A stretch of 64,000 bases of DNA. It comes from Trichosporon coremiiforme. Lineage: Eukaryota > Basidiomycota > Tremellomycetes > Trichosporonales > Trichosporonaceae. Within the stretch, counting starts at the first letter, position 1; the number at the start of each line of letters is the position of its first letter. Positions 23,002 to 32,586 of this stretch are shown here, piece by piece. The notes below the pieces were generated by a model. It saw only the letters and a program-made list of their open reading frames with translations, did not search any database and was not told the origin of the DNA. Location of the stretch: positions 1,787,447-1,851,446 of the forward strand of contig BCJJ01000005.1 in the NCBI GenBank assembly GCA_039545355.1. Reading direction: 5' to 3'. Both the position numbers and the translations under genes were made by a program.

Positions 23002-23032
23002 TTATCAAGATTGTATAAAACAATCTCGATAA
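23002..23032 (+). promoter_or_regulatory. TATA box inside a 31-bp inverted repeat
   Basis: The arms TTATCAAGATTGT (23002-23014) and ACAATCTCGATAA (23020-23032) pair with one mismatch around ATAAA, so the heptamer TATAAAA (23014-23020) sits in the loop and inner arm. It lies about 140 bp before the ATG at 23154. It reads as a strong TATA promoter, possibly with an operator-like site for a dimeric factor. Confidence 0.6.
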
Positions 23033-23096
23033 GCCAGCCCGTTCTCGACAGTCACCTTCGACTACCGACCATTACCACTATCCCACATCCACTCTA

Positions 23097-23112
23097 GGAG
23101 TAACGTTACTCC
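23097..23112. repeat. 16-bp perfect palindrome in 5' leader
   Basis: GGAGTAACGTTACTCC, a perfect palindrome, about 40 bp before the ATG at 23154 and about 80 bp after the TATA box. It could be a dimer binding site or form a leader hairpin. Confidence 0.6.
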
Positions 23113-23153
23113 ACCGCTACCCTCTTCTACTCTACTCCGCCCAACACGTCACA

Positions 23154-23750
23154 ATGATCCACTTTCCCGCCGAGGTCGTGAAGCAGCTTCCGTTCACGAA
23201 GTACACGATGCTGGCGCAGATGGCGGCCGAGCACGACGACATGCTCCCCCTCCCGATCCCCAAGGCTGCGCTCGCGCAGGCCCTTGAGCTGGCCGACTGC
23301 ATGCTCGAGTCGCCCATCTTCGACGAGCCGACCAAAGCTCAGGTCGAGACCTGGAAGGCGCTCCTCGTCGAGGAGGCTGGGGACTGGTACCGCACCAAGG
23401 AGGCCCTCGGCGATGTGCCCATGTACCGGGTGCTTCTGGGGATGCAGGAGGAAATCACCCAGCTCCGCCACCAGCTCACCATGGCGCAGGGCCGCCTCGA
23501 CGCCCTCGACGAGGCTCGCTTCAACCACGCCCGCAAGGTTGTCGGCCTCCCGCCGTCGAGGAGCCGTCCCGGCTCGCCGCCCCATGCTCCCCACGCTCCC
23601 CGGTACGCGACCCCCGCTGCCATCGACCGCCTCGGCTCTTACGGACTCCGCGACGCCCTTGAGGCGTACCTTGACGAGCAGCCGCCCGAGGAGGCCAGCA
23701 AGGAGAGCATGCGCGCCGCGCTCAAGATCTGCTGCGGCGTTGACGCCTAA
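23154..23750 (+). CDS. Hypothetical 198-residue protein
   Basis: Intronless frame with strong coding character (GC-rich third positions, good ATG context CACAATGATC) and a TATA promoter. I do not recognise a family. The N-terminal part (MIHFPAEVVKQLPFTKYTML) and the helical segment to about residue 95 are followed by a probable coiled coil (residues 98-125, EEITQLRHQLTMAQGRLDAL). Then comes a Pro/Ser/Arg linker (PPSRSRPGSPPHAPHAP) and a second helical part ending KICCGVDA. No signal peptide or membrane segment. The Cys-Cys near the C-terminus could bind metal or be modified. It borders the gene-poor region, is probably lineage-restricted, and may be inducible given its promoter. Confidence 0.75.
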   Translation: MIHFPAEVVKQLPFTKYTMLAQMAAEHDDMLPLPIPKAALAQALELADCMLESPIFDEPTKAQVETWKALLVEEAGDWYRTKEALGDVPMYRVLLGMQEEITQLRHQLTMAQGRLDALDEARFNHARKVVGLPPSRSRPGSPPHAPHAPRYATPAAIDRLGSYGLRDALEAYLDEQPPEEASKESMRAALKICCGVDA

Positions 23751-26609
23751 GCTCTCCCTCTTCCTCACTCCCCATCAACACTCATAGAATAAACCCAGTT
23801 GTATTTGTATCACGCCTCGTCTAGGGCCCTCATCTCATATCCATCATACGCGGTGCCCGGCACCGTCTCATGCTTCATGTAATCACTCTCACTGTTCTCC
23901 ATGGCTTGCTGCACTCCTTCAATCTATACTGACACTTACACTCGGGCTGGTCAGAGAACTGACTCGAAACCAGCTTGCCAGCTCGCTTCACTCGCAGACA
24001 CGCAGACTCGCTGACGCTCGCTGGAACCACACAAACTTTCACGCACACGGCGCGCGATGACCGATCTGACCGAGCTGGGCCGACGAGGCAGCCGGATAAC
24101 CTCCAGGGTAAGATTGCTCAGGGTCGTAAATGACTCGCCACTGGTCGCCACCCAAAGGTGGCCGGTGGAGATGCGGTCGGTCTCCGAGCGCCGAATATCG
24201 GCGACGTTGTGCGAAGTGAGCTTTTTGGACACCGTTGTGATGGGATACGAGGGGGAAGCGAGGGGCGCAGGAGGTATGAAGGGCGGGGTTAAGAATGTGT
24301 GTCATGTACCGTTTTGAGGTATGCCCGTGCCCCGTTCCAGACGGAGGCTCGTCGCTAGCGCAAGCTACTTTGTCGGATTCCAAGACGGGATGGAACCAAA
24401 GAGGAGAGGAGACGGTGTGATAAGAAACAGCTGGTGTGGAGACCCCGCGGTGGAGGTTGTCCATCCGCATTCGAGCTGATGCCGGCGCCCTCTGGTGTTG
24501 ATTGGCACGCCTACACTGTGCGTCTTTACGACCGTTCCGGACGCTCAGAAGCATGCGTTACCAGACTATCGAAGGTGGCTGTCTGGCGACCGTTGAGTAA
24601 CTTGGAGACAGGGTGCACTGGTCTCGTCGACGTTCTCTCGAACGTTCGACGGCAGCATGGCAAGGGCTGCGTTGTCTTGGGAGTGGAGATACAGGGACGA
24701 CTGCCAGTATCAACTTTGACTTCAACACCTTCAGCCTCAGCCTCAGCCTTACCCTTTCCTTCCGTCACAAGTATACTGCGTTGGTTTACTCAAATTGCTT
24801 TACTCAAGCCGTACTCGCCGCCCTTACTCCGGAATGTCGTCCTTCACGTGTCCACCAGCTGCCTTCATACTCGCCTCCCTTTCGCGCCAACGACCTTCCT
24901 CGTCTCATCAACCACCTCACAAACGACCTGTCCCCCCCTCCCCGATAGCCTGAGTGCGTACGGCGCAGCCCTGCATCTTTTAGGAGAGACGCATGGGGTG
25001 ACATGAAGTACTCGAGGATGGATGGCCCTGTCTCCGTGCCCGCGGATGCGTGGTGAAACTCTGCCCTTGTCTTCTCTTCAGCCATATCAACTTCTCTTTC
25101 ATATTCTAACATTACCAAGCTTCAGTTGAACATGCGTCGCAATGATTGCTCTGCTCCAAACGTCGCCCGTTCACTTTCACTTGCCTTACTCCCAGTACCT
25201 GGGTTCCTCCTCGCGCATCCCGTCTGCAGTTTACGAATATCCATCTGCCAGGAATTCGTCGAACAACGGCCCAAAACCGCCTTCACGGTCATTGCTACGC
25301 CCTGTCTCCCCCTTCTTCTCCATGTCTTGCCACGAAGCAATAGACGCCAGCGTCGTTCGCCGTCTTTTGGTTCCACAGTCAAGCACGATCCGCATGTCGA
25401 CCGCCCCAGCCCTCCACCCCCCACGTCATCCATTGCGGTGTATCGTCCTCGTCCGGGCACGCCAGACACCGCCTCTGCCTCGCACCGTCCCTAGTCTGCA
25501 CATTGTCTCACGCCTGCTGCTTCCTCCGCACTCCGTCCTCCATCCCGCACCTCCGCGGCAAGCAACATCCTGCTACTGAAATCGTCACCCGTCGAGCGAC
25601 TCCACGTATATTCCTTTCACTCGCACGATTATTCCAAGGCCAAGCTCGAGTCTGAACCATCGATCGCCCCTTGCTTCGCGACCCCAGTCACTCCCAGGCC
25701 ACAGCTTTTAAACAACTTGATTTCCTCTCTCAGTTGTTCCCCGTGAGTATCAATCCGAGTGGAGACATGCAAGTTTCCAGGATGAGACGATGGAGTCACC
25801 ACACCATCCGGGGAGCCAGGCAAGACGGCACGATGCAGCTCTCTGCAGCCCTCGTGGCGAAGAGACAACACGAGCCCGTGACCATTCAGTGCTCTTCATC
25901 TGCTGAATACCGCCTCCAAACCTCACAGCCGAGTCATCGCAGGTCTCAGCTAACACCGCGGTGTCATCTGTCGAGTGACTGCGGCTGCGGCCTTCGCCCG
26001 ATCGACACCAGAGTCAACTGACTCATCTCGACCGCATGCTCTGCTCCTTCTCCCCGCGTAGCCCTCTCAATCCTCTCGGCCTCGCCACATGGAAGCATGC
26101 GGACCGCTACACTATCCCCGGCGCTCTTGGTCCTCTTGAGCTTCGTTCCTCGACGTCGTCTTCCACTTCATCCACTCACTCTTTCACTTCATACACTCAC
26201 TCACTCATCCTGTCCGCCTTCCGCTCTCCGCACCTTCCTCCATCTCCTCTTCCACCATGATACCAACAACTGCTCAGTATCACTCGTTACTCGATTTCCC
26301 CATCATACATGCGAAGCATTGTTGTCACGCTCTTCACTCCGACACCTTCGCCGATTGACTGCGCTGATCCAAGCTCCGGACTTCAGGGCGATCCTGCATG
26401 ACGCCCGTCTGCTCTGCGAGCCATTCCCAACTCCCGTGGCATACCCAGGAGCTACCCCGGTATTCCACTCCACGCTGTGAGTGCTCTGATGCGCCGAGGG
26501 GCGTCAACGTTCGCTGACGCCGAGTCCGAGGCCGCCAGACGCGGAGGCAAATCGAGGGCGCAACTTGGGCGGACGGCCCGATGCGAAAACGTCAGAAAGC
26601 CTGACATGA
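23751..26609. other. Gene-poor region, left part
   Basis: About 2.9 kb with no gene I can support. From about 24700 to 26300 the plus strand is rich in C and T, which opens many frames (for example 25142-25579) of low-complexity Ser/Pro/Leu composition without splice logic or family resemblance. It might be a long non-coding transcript or a decayed gene; the sequence does not decide. Confidence 0.5.
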
Positions 26610-26700
26610 GCCGCTGTGTCGCAATGGCAGCGTGTTTGACTTCTATGAGAGTTTCTCATCACACATCAAAAGGTTGCGGGTTCGAGTCCCGTCAGTGGCT
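26610..26700 (+). tRNA. tRNA-Arg (UCU) with intron
   Basis: Acceptor arms GCCGCTG (26610) and CAGTGGC (to 26699) pair fully with one G-U, with discriminator T at 26700. The T arm reads GCGGG TTCGAGT CCCGT. The anticodon stem TTTGA pairs with TCAAA (26666-26670), and the loop C-T-TCT-A puts the anticodon at 26642-26644. A 19-nt intron (26646-26664) lies one base 3' of the anticodon, the standard place. The D stem has a T-T mismatch at its first pair. A T5 run just downstream (about 26720) fits a Pol III terminator. It reads AGA codons. Confidence 0.93.
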
Positions 26701-27317
26701 TCATCCTGGATTAACGTCCATTTTTGAACCTTTCTACGCCGTTTTCAGCACTATGCACCCTCCCCCGTTGAATTGCGTGGACAGCGGACCGTTATTCGGG
26801 AATTGAGGGTAGAAGAGAGGCGCTTTCGGCTGCGCAAAACCACCGGCCGGTTCTGGCCGGTCCAACCACGAGGCACCACGACACAGGTAACTCGACAGCT
26901 CATCACCGCAGAGATCAGGAGGAAGCTTCTGGCTTTACAGTGCGGACTGCGTATTCTCTCCCACACGAACTGCGAGAGACTAATCTACAGATGCCTTCTA
27001 CGCTCGCTGACCGTCCCAGGCTGGAAAACCTACGACTACTGCGAATCACGTGCCTGTGGCTTGCCCGTGCAAACGTAAAGGTTAGTCACCGGCATTTGGT
27101 CTGGGCCGGTGCGTGGTGCGAGGGACAGAGCCTACGGTGCGAGGCCCGGCAGACCGGCATGAGTTACGCTGCGCAAGAATCGGCGCCGAGAGTACGCTGC
27201 AGGTGGGCAGAGTTTGTGGGATTCTGAGACTTCCGTGGCATAACTACAGGACTACTCTGATATACTACAAGTGAGGGCAGGCGAGAGCTAGCTATCGCAT
27301 ATCGCGGCCTCCAGACG
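26701..27317. other. Spacer between tRNA-Arg and the repeat-precursor gene
   Basis: About 600 bases; short frames only. It is the 3' flank of the leftward-read repeat precursor. Nothing else seen. Confidence 0.5.
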
Positions 27318-28307
27318 TTACTCCGCCTCAGCCTCTGTGTCGCGCTTCCAGCCGCCGCCGCCTGTCGTCAGCTCACTGCTCCGAGATCCGTTACAGGCTC
27401 GCCAAATCTCGACTCACCACCCCACTGGCCACCACCTCCCTGCCTCTCCTCGAGCTCATCGCGCTTCCAACCGCCACCGCCTGTTGTCAGCACCGTTTCG
27501 TAACTGACTGCGATGCGACTCACCACCCCACTGGCCACCTCCACCTTGGCGCTCCTCAAGCTTGCCGTCGTCACGCTTCCAACCACCGCCGCCTGCCGTT
27601 AACCATGCATGCCGTGACGGTGTAGACTCACCTCCCCATTGGCCGCCGCCGCCCTGACGCTCCTCGAGGTCACGCTTCCATCCGCCGCCGCCGCCCCACT
27701 GGCCACCGCCGCCCTGACGCTCCTCAAGCTTGCCGTTGTCGCGCTTCCAGCCGTTGGGGTCTCCCGAACCGTCGCAAGGGCAGCAGTCCTGGTCGCGCTT
27801 CCAACCGCCACCGCCTCCCCACATGCCACCTCCGCACTGGCAGCAGTCCTGGTCGCGCTTCCATCCGCCGCCGCCGCCCCACTGGCCACCTCCACCCTGG
27901 CGCTCCTCGAGCTCCTCGGTGTCGCGCTTCCAACCACCGCCGCCTCCCCACTGGCCGCCTCCACCCTGGCGTTCCTCGAGCTGNNNNNNNNNNNNNNNNN
28001 NNNNNNNNNNNNNNNNNNNNNNNNNNNNNNNNNNNNNNNNNNNNNNNNNNNNNCACCCTGGCGTTCCTCGAGCTGGTCATCACGCTTCCAGCCGCCGCCG
28101 CCTGTTGTCAGCATCGTTCGAGGCCAAAAACGTACCTCCCCACTGGCCGCCGCCACCTTGCCTCTCCTCGAGCTCGTCGCGCTTCCAGCCGCCACCACCT
28201 CCCCATTGTCCACCACCGCCCTGGCGCTCAGCGAGGACGGCAGCCGGGGCAGGGGCAGCCTGGGCAAGGGTAGAGAGGAGGGCGAGGGTCACGAGGGTGA
28301 ACTTCAT
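27318..28307 (-). CDS. Secreted Kex2-type repeat precursor (Gly/Trp-rich peptides)
   Basis: The product starts with a signal peptide (MKFTLVTLALLSTLAQA, cleavage near AQA-AP). A short Ala/Pro leader is followed by at least ten tandem units ending WKR, each followed by Asp. Most units read LEERQGGGGQWGGGGGWKR after a variable acidic spacer (DE, DDQ, DTEE, DNGK, D, DDGK). Two units replace the body with Cys-rich versions, DQDCCQCGGGMW and DQDCCPCDGSGDPNGW. The tail is DTEAEAE and stop. Lys-Arg at every boundary is the classic Kex2 cleavage signal, and EA-type dipeptides recall Ste13 trimming of mating-factor precursors. Four introns (28135-28102, 27631-27593, 27523-27481, 27417-27362; 34-56 nt) interrupt the same Gly codon of the unit. 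A 70-N gap (27984-28053) lies inside, flanked by the same 22 bases on both sides. Function unknown: repellent-like surface peptides, signalling peptides or a ribosomal-peptide natural product are possible. Confidence 0.88.
27361..28267 (-). repeat. Tandem array encoding Kex2 units
   Basis: Tandem near-identical units of about 63-69 nt (without introns), plus two divergent Cys units of about 54-60 nt. Some units carry an intron in the QWGG segment and others do not. The unresolved gap sits within the array and is probably a repeat-collapse artefact. Confidence 0.85.
27984..28053. other. Assembly gap (70 N) within the repeat array
   Basis: The 22 bases left of the gap and the 22 bases right of it are identical and belong to the repeat unit. 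The gap may therefore be of zero or negative true length, or it may hide further units. Confidence 0.9.
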
Positions 28308-28413
28308 GATGAAGCGTGTGTGTGTATGATGTCTTTGGAGTTGGTATAGGGAGTAGCTCTTGAGTAGCTGTTCGTGAGATTGTCTGGCTAGGAGTCGCAC
28401 AGCAGTTCCTCTG

Positions 28414-28421
28414 CTTATATA
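28414..28421 (-). promoter_or_regulatory. TATA box of the repeat-precursor gene
   Basis: Reads TATATAAG on the minus strand, about 107 bp before the ATG at 28307. Together with the N-terminal secretion signal it fits a strongly transcribed or inducible gene. Most housekeeping promoters here lack such a box. Confidence 0.6.
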
Positions 28422-31400
28422 TCTGTTCCGGACGGCACTCAACGTCTTGCCGGTCTCGAAGTGAGCACCCCAGAATCGTAGAGGACGCCCAGGTGACCTC
28501 GGACGCGCTGCCTGGCTCCGCAGCTAACGAATAGCAACGAAGGCCTCGATAGCCTTACGGGCGACACCGGACGCCGGCCGCTCCATCGTCCTGTCCTGTT
28601 GTCTCTCCTGTCCTCCTGACACCCCCGAATAGATCTGGCCTGGCGCCTCTCAGGTTGAGTGATTCAAGGCTCCAAGGCTTGCTCGGCTTCCTCCCTCCCC
28701 AAGCGCATCCTCACGACCGCAAGAGGACGCCGTGGCGCGAGCCGGCAAGCGCACTCCCCCGGCGCCCCAGCGGTGTTCTGCAATCCCCTTTCCCCACCGA
28801 CTTGCCCATCTCATTCAAGCCTCGTTCTATTCAAGGCTCAGCAGTCGAGTTACCCCGATCCTCGAGCGTCACCACGGGGCGAGGCTGCGAGGCTTTGTGT
28901 GCCTCTGTTTCGTCATATCGCTTTCTCATGGCCCCTCCGTTGGGTCCCTCTTTGAGGCTCGCAGCCCCTCGTCAGGTCTCGCTTCCCCCGTCGGCCATCA
29001 ACAGACGTCACAACTAAGGCTAAGGCCGGTCGAAGCTTCGGAACGCCGATGAGGCAGCCGGTTGGCCGTCGCCACGCAACGTACACTTGCAGCACGTGCA
29101 CGCAAACAAGTCGGCACGAACGTCGGGGGCCTAGCTTGGTTCTGCCTCGAGGACCGTCTGAAGGCTGAGTCAGGAGAACGCCGTACGCACAGTGCGTCCG
29201 TCGGTCGGAACGCAAAGGTACGCCAGAAACAATTCATAGTCTCCGAAAGCCTATCGGCAGGGTTGAGCAGGGCTCAGCAGGGTTGGTAGGGTTCTCGGCA
29301 TGCGCGTGGTCTGGAAGATCTCCATGCTCGTGCCTATCGGACCTTTCCCCTCAGTCTCCCCTTACACTCCCCATGAGTCCGCACGAGTCGCCCGTTGCTC
29401 CCCAATCACAGCGCGCCGGCTAGCGCCGCATGCCCCGGCGAACTGCAAACTCTCGAGCCTGTTGGCCTGCCGAGTTGGTTGGGAGTCCGCCGGTGGATTG
29501 CCGGACCTGCGCCGGACCGCCGCTCGGTACCCACTACCCACTGCACTGCAGCCTTCAAGAGACGGGGCGTCACGCGTGTGTCTCTCCGGAGCTTCGCCAT
29601 CTTCGGACGGTTCAGGAGTGCCGCTGGAATCACGCCAGAACACGTTCGAGCCCCAGTTTCACGTAAGTTGCGTGGGCTCAGGAGAGGCTGTCGAAGGCTT
29701 GAGCGAGGGCTTGGTTGCCGATTCTGTGGGAGAAGTGGGATCCCAGCCGGATGCGAGCGTGGGATTGGTGCTGCGGCTCCAGCCTGGGCCCTCGCGGACG
29801 CTACTTCCGCCACATCCGTGACGTGAGGAAGATGCAATCCCTGGGATGGAAGCTTCCGCTGACGGCGACTTGATCAAGTGCATTGCGTAAGGAAGAGTGC
29901 GTGAGGAGTGCGTCGCCGTGTTAAGGTGACCGCGTTGTGCTGGGTACGCAGCGTACGTTGTGCAACCCGAGTTTGGGCAGGTGACTCGGAGTGACGAGCA
30001 AGTGACGACTAGATCCCAAGTGACAGGTGACGACTGAATCATCAAGAAGATCCTTTTCAGGTACCTCGTCTTCCTGCCCCTCAACTCTGGAGGCTCTCCC
30101 CCTCCTCGCCACCCTGCCGAATGTTCTCACTCGACCCTGCTGAGAATGAATGAAACAGGACAGGAGCCATTCAGTCTCTCGACATGTCATATCTCCCATG
30201 GTCTGGTCTCTGTCTGGCCCGCTCTGGCCTTGGCAATCTACAAGCAGCGACACGACGATCCAAAGGCTGGCCGCGATCGAAACACGATCACGCGACGCTC
30301 CTGCGACATTGTCGACACCCACTCTCGACAGATTCTCGATAGTGTTTCGACAGTTCACGACAGAGCTCTCGATTCCTCGCGACATGAGAATAGACACACT
30401 CACGGAGACAAGGAGACGGTGGACAAACATTACTTGACACAGGAACAGGAACAAGGCGTGTGTACGTGGTAACTCTGTAGCGAGGCCGGCGCAAACTCTA
30501 AAGGTTGCTGGAATTCTGGTTTGTCCGCAGGGCCGCGTGCGAGCTGCGTGCTCGGACTCTACGTCGGTCCTACGTCGGGGCTCGGACGGTGTCTGGCATG
30601 CCGTGGCCGGGGTTCATGACGAGGTGGGGGACGATCAGGGCGACAGCCCCCAATGAAGACCGTGGAGTCTCTGAGGTATTCCAGGTCAGGGGAACATGAG
30701 GGACACAGGGGAGACCGCGGAGAGACGCCGAGCCGCGGAGTACTCAGCAGGCACTGGCGTAGTGGTAGTCGAAAGTGAGGGAGAAGATAATGCGAACAAT
30801 GGAAACGCAAGGGCAGTCCAAGGGCCCCGAGGCGAGACTCGGTGAGTCCACCTGACCTCGGCATCCCCACACGCAGAGCTTGCCTGTCGCTCCGGTCGGC
30901 TCGCCCGAGCCGTGGCATGTGCCACCGGATGTCCCGGTGCCGCTGGTTGGCTGCTCTGCTCATGACGATCGATCAGCCTTATCAGGTCAGGCAGGGATGT
31001 TTGGGGATGTGGGAGGGAGGTTGTCTGATTCGAGAAACAGCTACATGCCCGCCAGCGCCCTGAGCGCCGCAGCCGTGCAAGCCTGTCGTTTCCTGTGCGA
31101 TATTAAGAGACCCTCACGCGACGTTGAGGGTTCAGCTTGATCGCGCACAGAGCTCGCCGCCACCGCTGACGCGCAGCGGCTTGCGGCACGCCGACCTACC
31201 CTCAGCCTGCAATGAGGCGTCATGTGAGTCACATACCGACGACCCTTTGCTCTCCTGGCTTCTCAACATGGTAACTCGTGTTGCATCGAGCGACATGTTT
31301 GGTCGACGCGTTTCGAGGTCCTCCCTGTGCAGGCACGCAGCTGGAAACGAGGCATGGTCTGTCGGCAAGCTTGAGAAGTGTCTGTCACGCCCTAGTTGTC

Positions 31401-31979
31401 GGGCAACGACTATGACGACGCGCGGCGCCCCGAACGCCCCGAACGTCCGAGCAGAAGGGGAAACGTCCGTGTTCTAGCGCTATTCTGACAGAACGTTTCG
31501 AAGAAAGCTCGATCGACTCACTGGTATTCACTCGGCAAGTTGTTCGGCAGGTGGCGAAGAAGGCGCCCCGGCCGTCGGGGCCAGGGCTCGCCGCGAACGG
31601 CCAAGTGACCAAAGCCGCGGCACGGGTGCCTCGCTTCGAGCTCGCCGGCTCAAGGCAGACGCGAGGCAAGCGACAGTAGCGGCGATCGTCGAGCTGGTTT
31701 GTCACAGGCACGCACCCCCCGACACATCCAGTGGGTCACAGAGTTGTTTTCAACTCTCCCAACTCCCTGCTCCCAGCTCTCACACGCTCCTCACGCTCGC
31801 TCGAATCCGTTCTGTCGATCGTTCATGGCCGTTGCGAAGGGCGCATCGTGTTGGGTCAACCAAACAAAAGCGCGATTCCGCACCGAGACAAACAGCCACT
31901 TCCGCACTTCGTCTGCCCTCTGGTAGCGTCTGCACCGCCCGCGACGGAACTCCGAACGCTGCGCACGCTGACATGTCCG
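28422..31979. other. Gene-poor region, right part
   Basis: About 3.5 kb with only short overlapping frames on both strands, none with a recognisable domain, signal peptide or consistent splice sites. I see no transposon termini or long repeats. It may hold promoters and non-coding transcripts. Confidence 0.5.
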
Positions 31980-32070
31980 GCCTTCTTAGTTCAGTGGCTA
32001 GAATTTTCCACTAGTAGCGGTGAATCATCGGACTATGGAACGGTCACCCGTTCGATTCGGGTAGAAGGCA
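31980..32070 (+). tRNA. tRNA-Thr (AGU) with intron
   Basis: Acceptor arms GCCTTCT (31980) and AGAAGGC pair perfectly, with discriminator A at 32070. The T arm reads ACCCG TTCGATT CGGGT and the D arm is GTTC...GAAT. The anticodon stem TTCCA pairs with TGGAA (32036-32040), and the loop C-T-AGT-A places the anticodon at 32013-32015. An 18-nt intron (32017-32034) follows base 37, the canonical position. It reads ACU and, with inosine, ACC. Confidence 0.92.
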
Positions 32071-32586
32071 AACATGACGGCGGAAGAGCACGAGAGTGCA
32101 AACGAGCCACCTTTTTCAATGTCGCCGAGGCGCATTTTGGAAGGGCGCGTAGGGCGTCTGCTCCGCTGATCAATCTGTAGACGAACGTGTGTATGCAGTT
32201 TGTGCGTGGTTGCGACGGTGTAGAGTCCGAAACGACGTAGCAGGGGGCTCGGGCTAAACTTGGACGTGCCACAGAGTTCGGAAGGTTGGAAGGCTTCGCC
32301 GTACAAGCTCGATTCAAACATGTCCTGCTATTGTTCATCCACCGGTTTCTGCGAGAGACACAGAGCTGTGGGAGCACTGCAACGTTACACAGCACGTCCA
32401 CAGCAACAAGCGACAAGAGATGGACAATGATGGCACGCGACAACAGTGGTAACGGGGATGCAAGCCGTTGCCATTTTCAGGCACGGCGGGCACTGGTGCC
32501 GCTCACTCACACTCCTTCACCACGCGACGGGACTAATATCGCAATCCTGGCACTCGCACATCCACCATCACCCTTCCTTGTTTACG
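32071..32586. other. Spacer between tRNA-Thr and the Med19-like gene
   Basis: About 500 bases. A T5 run near 32110 may end tRNA transcription. The remainder is taken as the promoter of the next gene. No gene seen. Confidence 0.5.

Larger units (their letters stand above)
21916..23153. other. Intergenic region upstream of the 23154 gene
   Basis: About 1.2 kb between COG2 and the next plus-strand gene. Small overlapping frames show no family. The last 150 bases hold a TATA-centred inverted repeat and a 16-bp palindrome, listed separately. Confidence 0.5.

Noticed and set aside
24434..26480. Several open frames of 100-190 residues
   Set aside because: Pyrimidine-rich sequence opens several frames at once; no conserved motif, no consistent intron pattern, and no signal peptide or domain.
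27361..28267. Array considered as CRISPR or non-coding minisatellite
   Set aside because: Units are contiguous, translate in one frame with a signal peptide, and end at Lys-Arg; there are no unique spacers.
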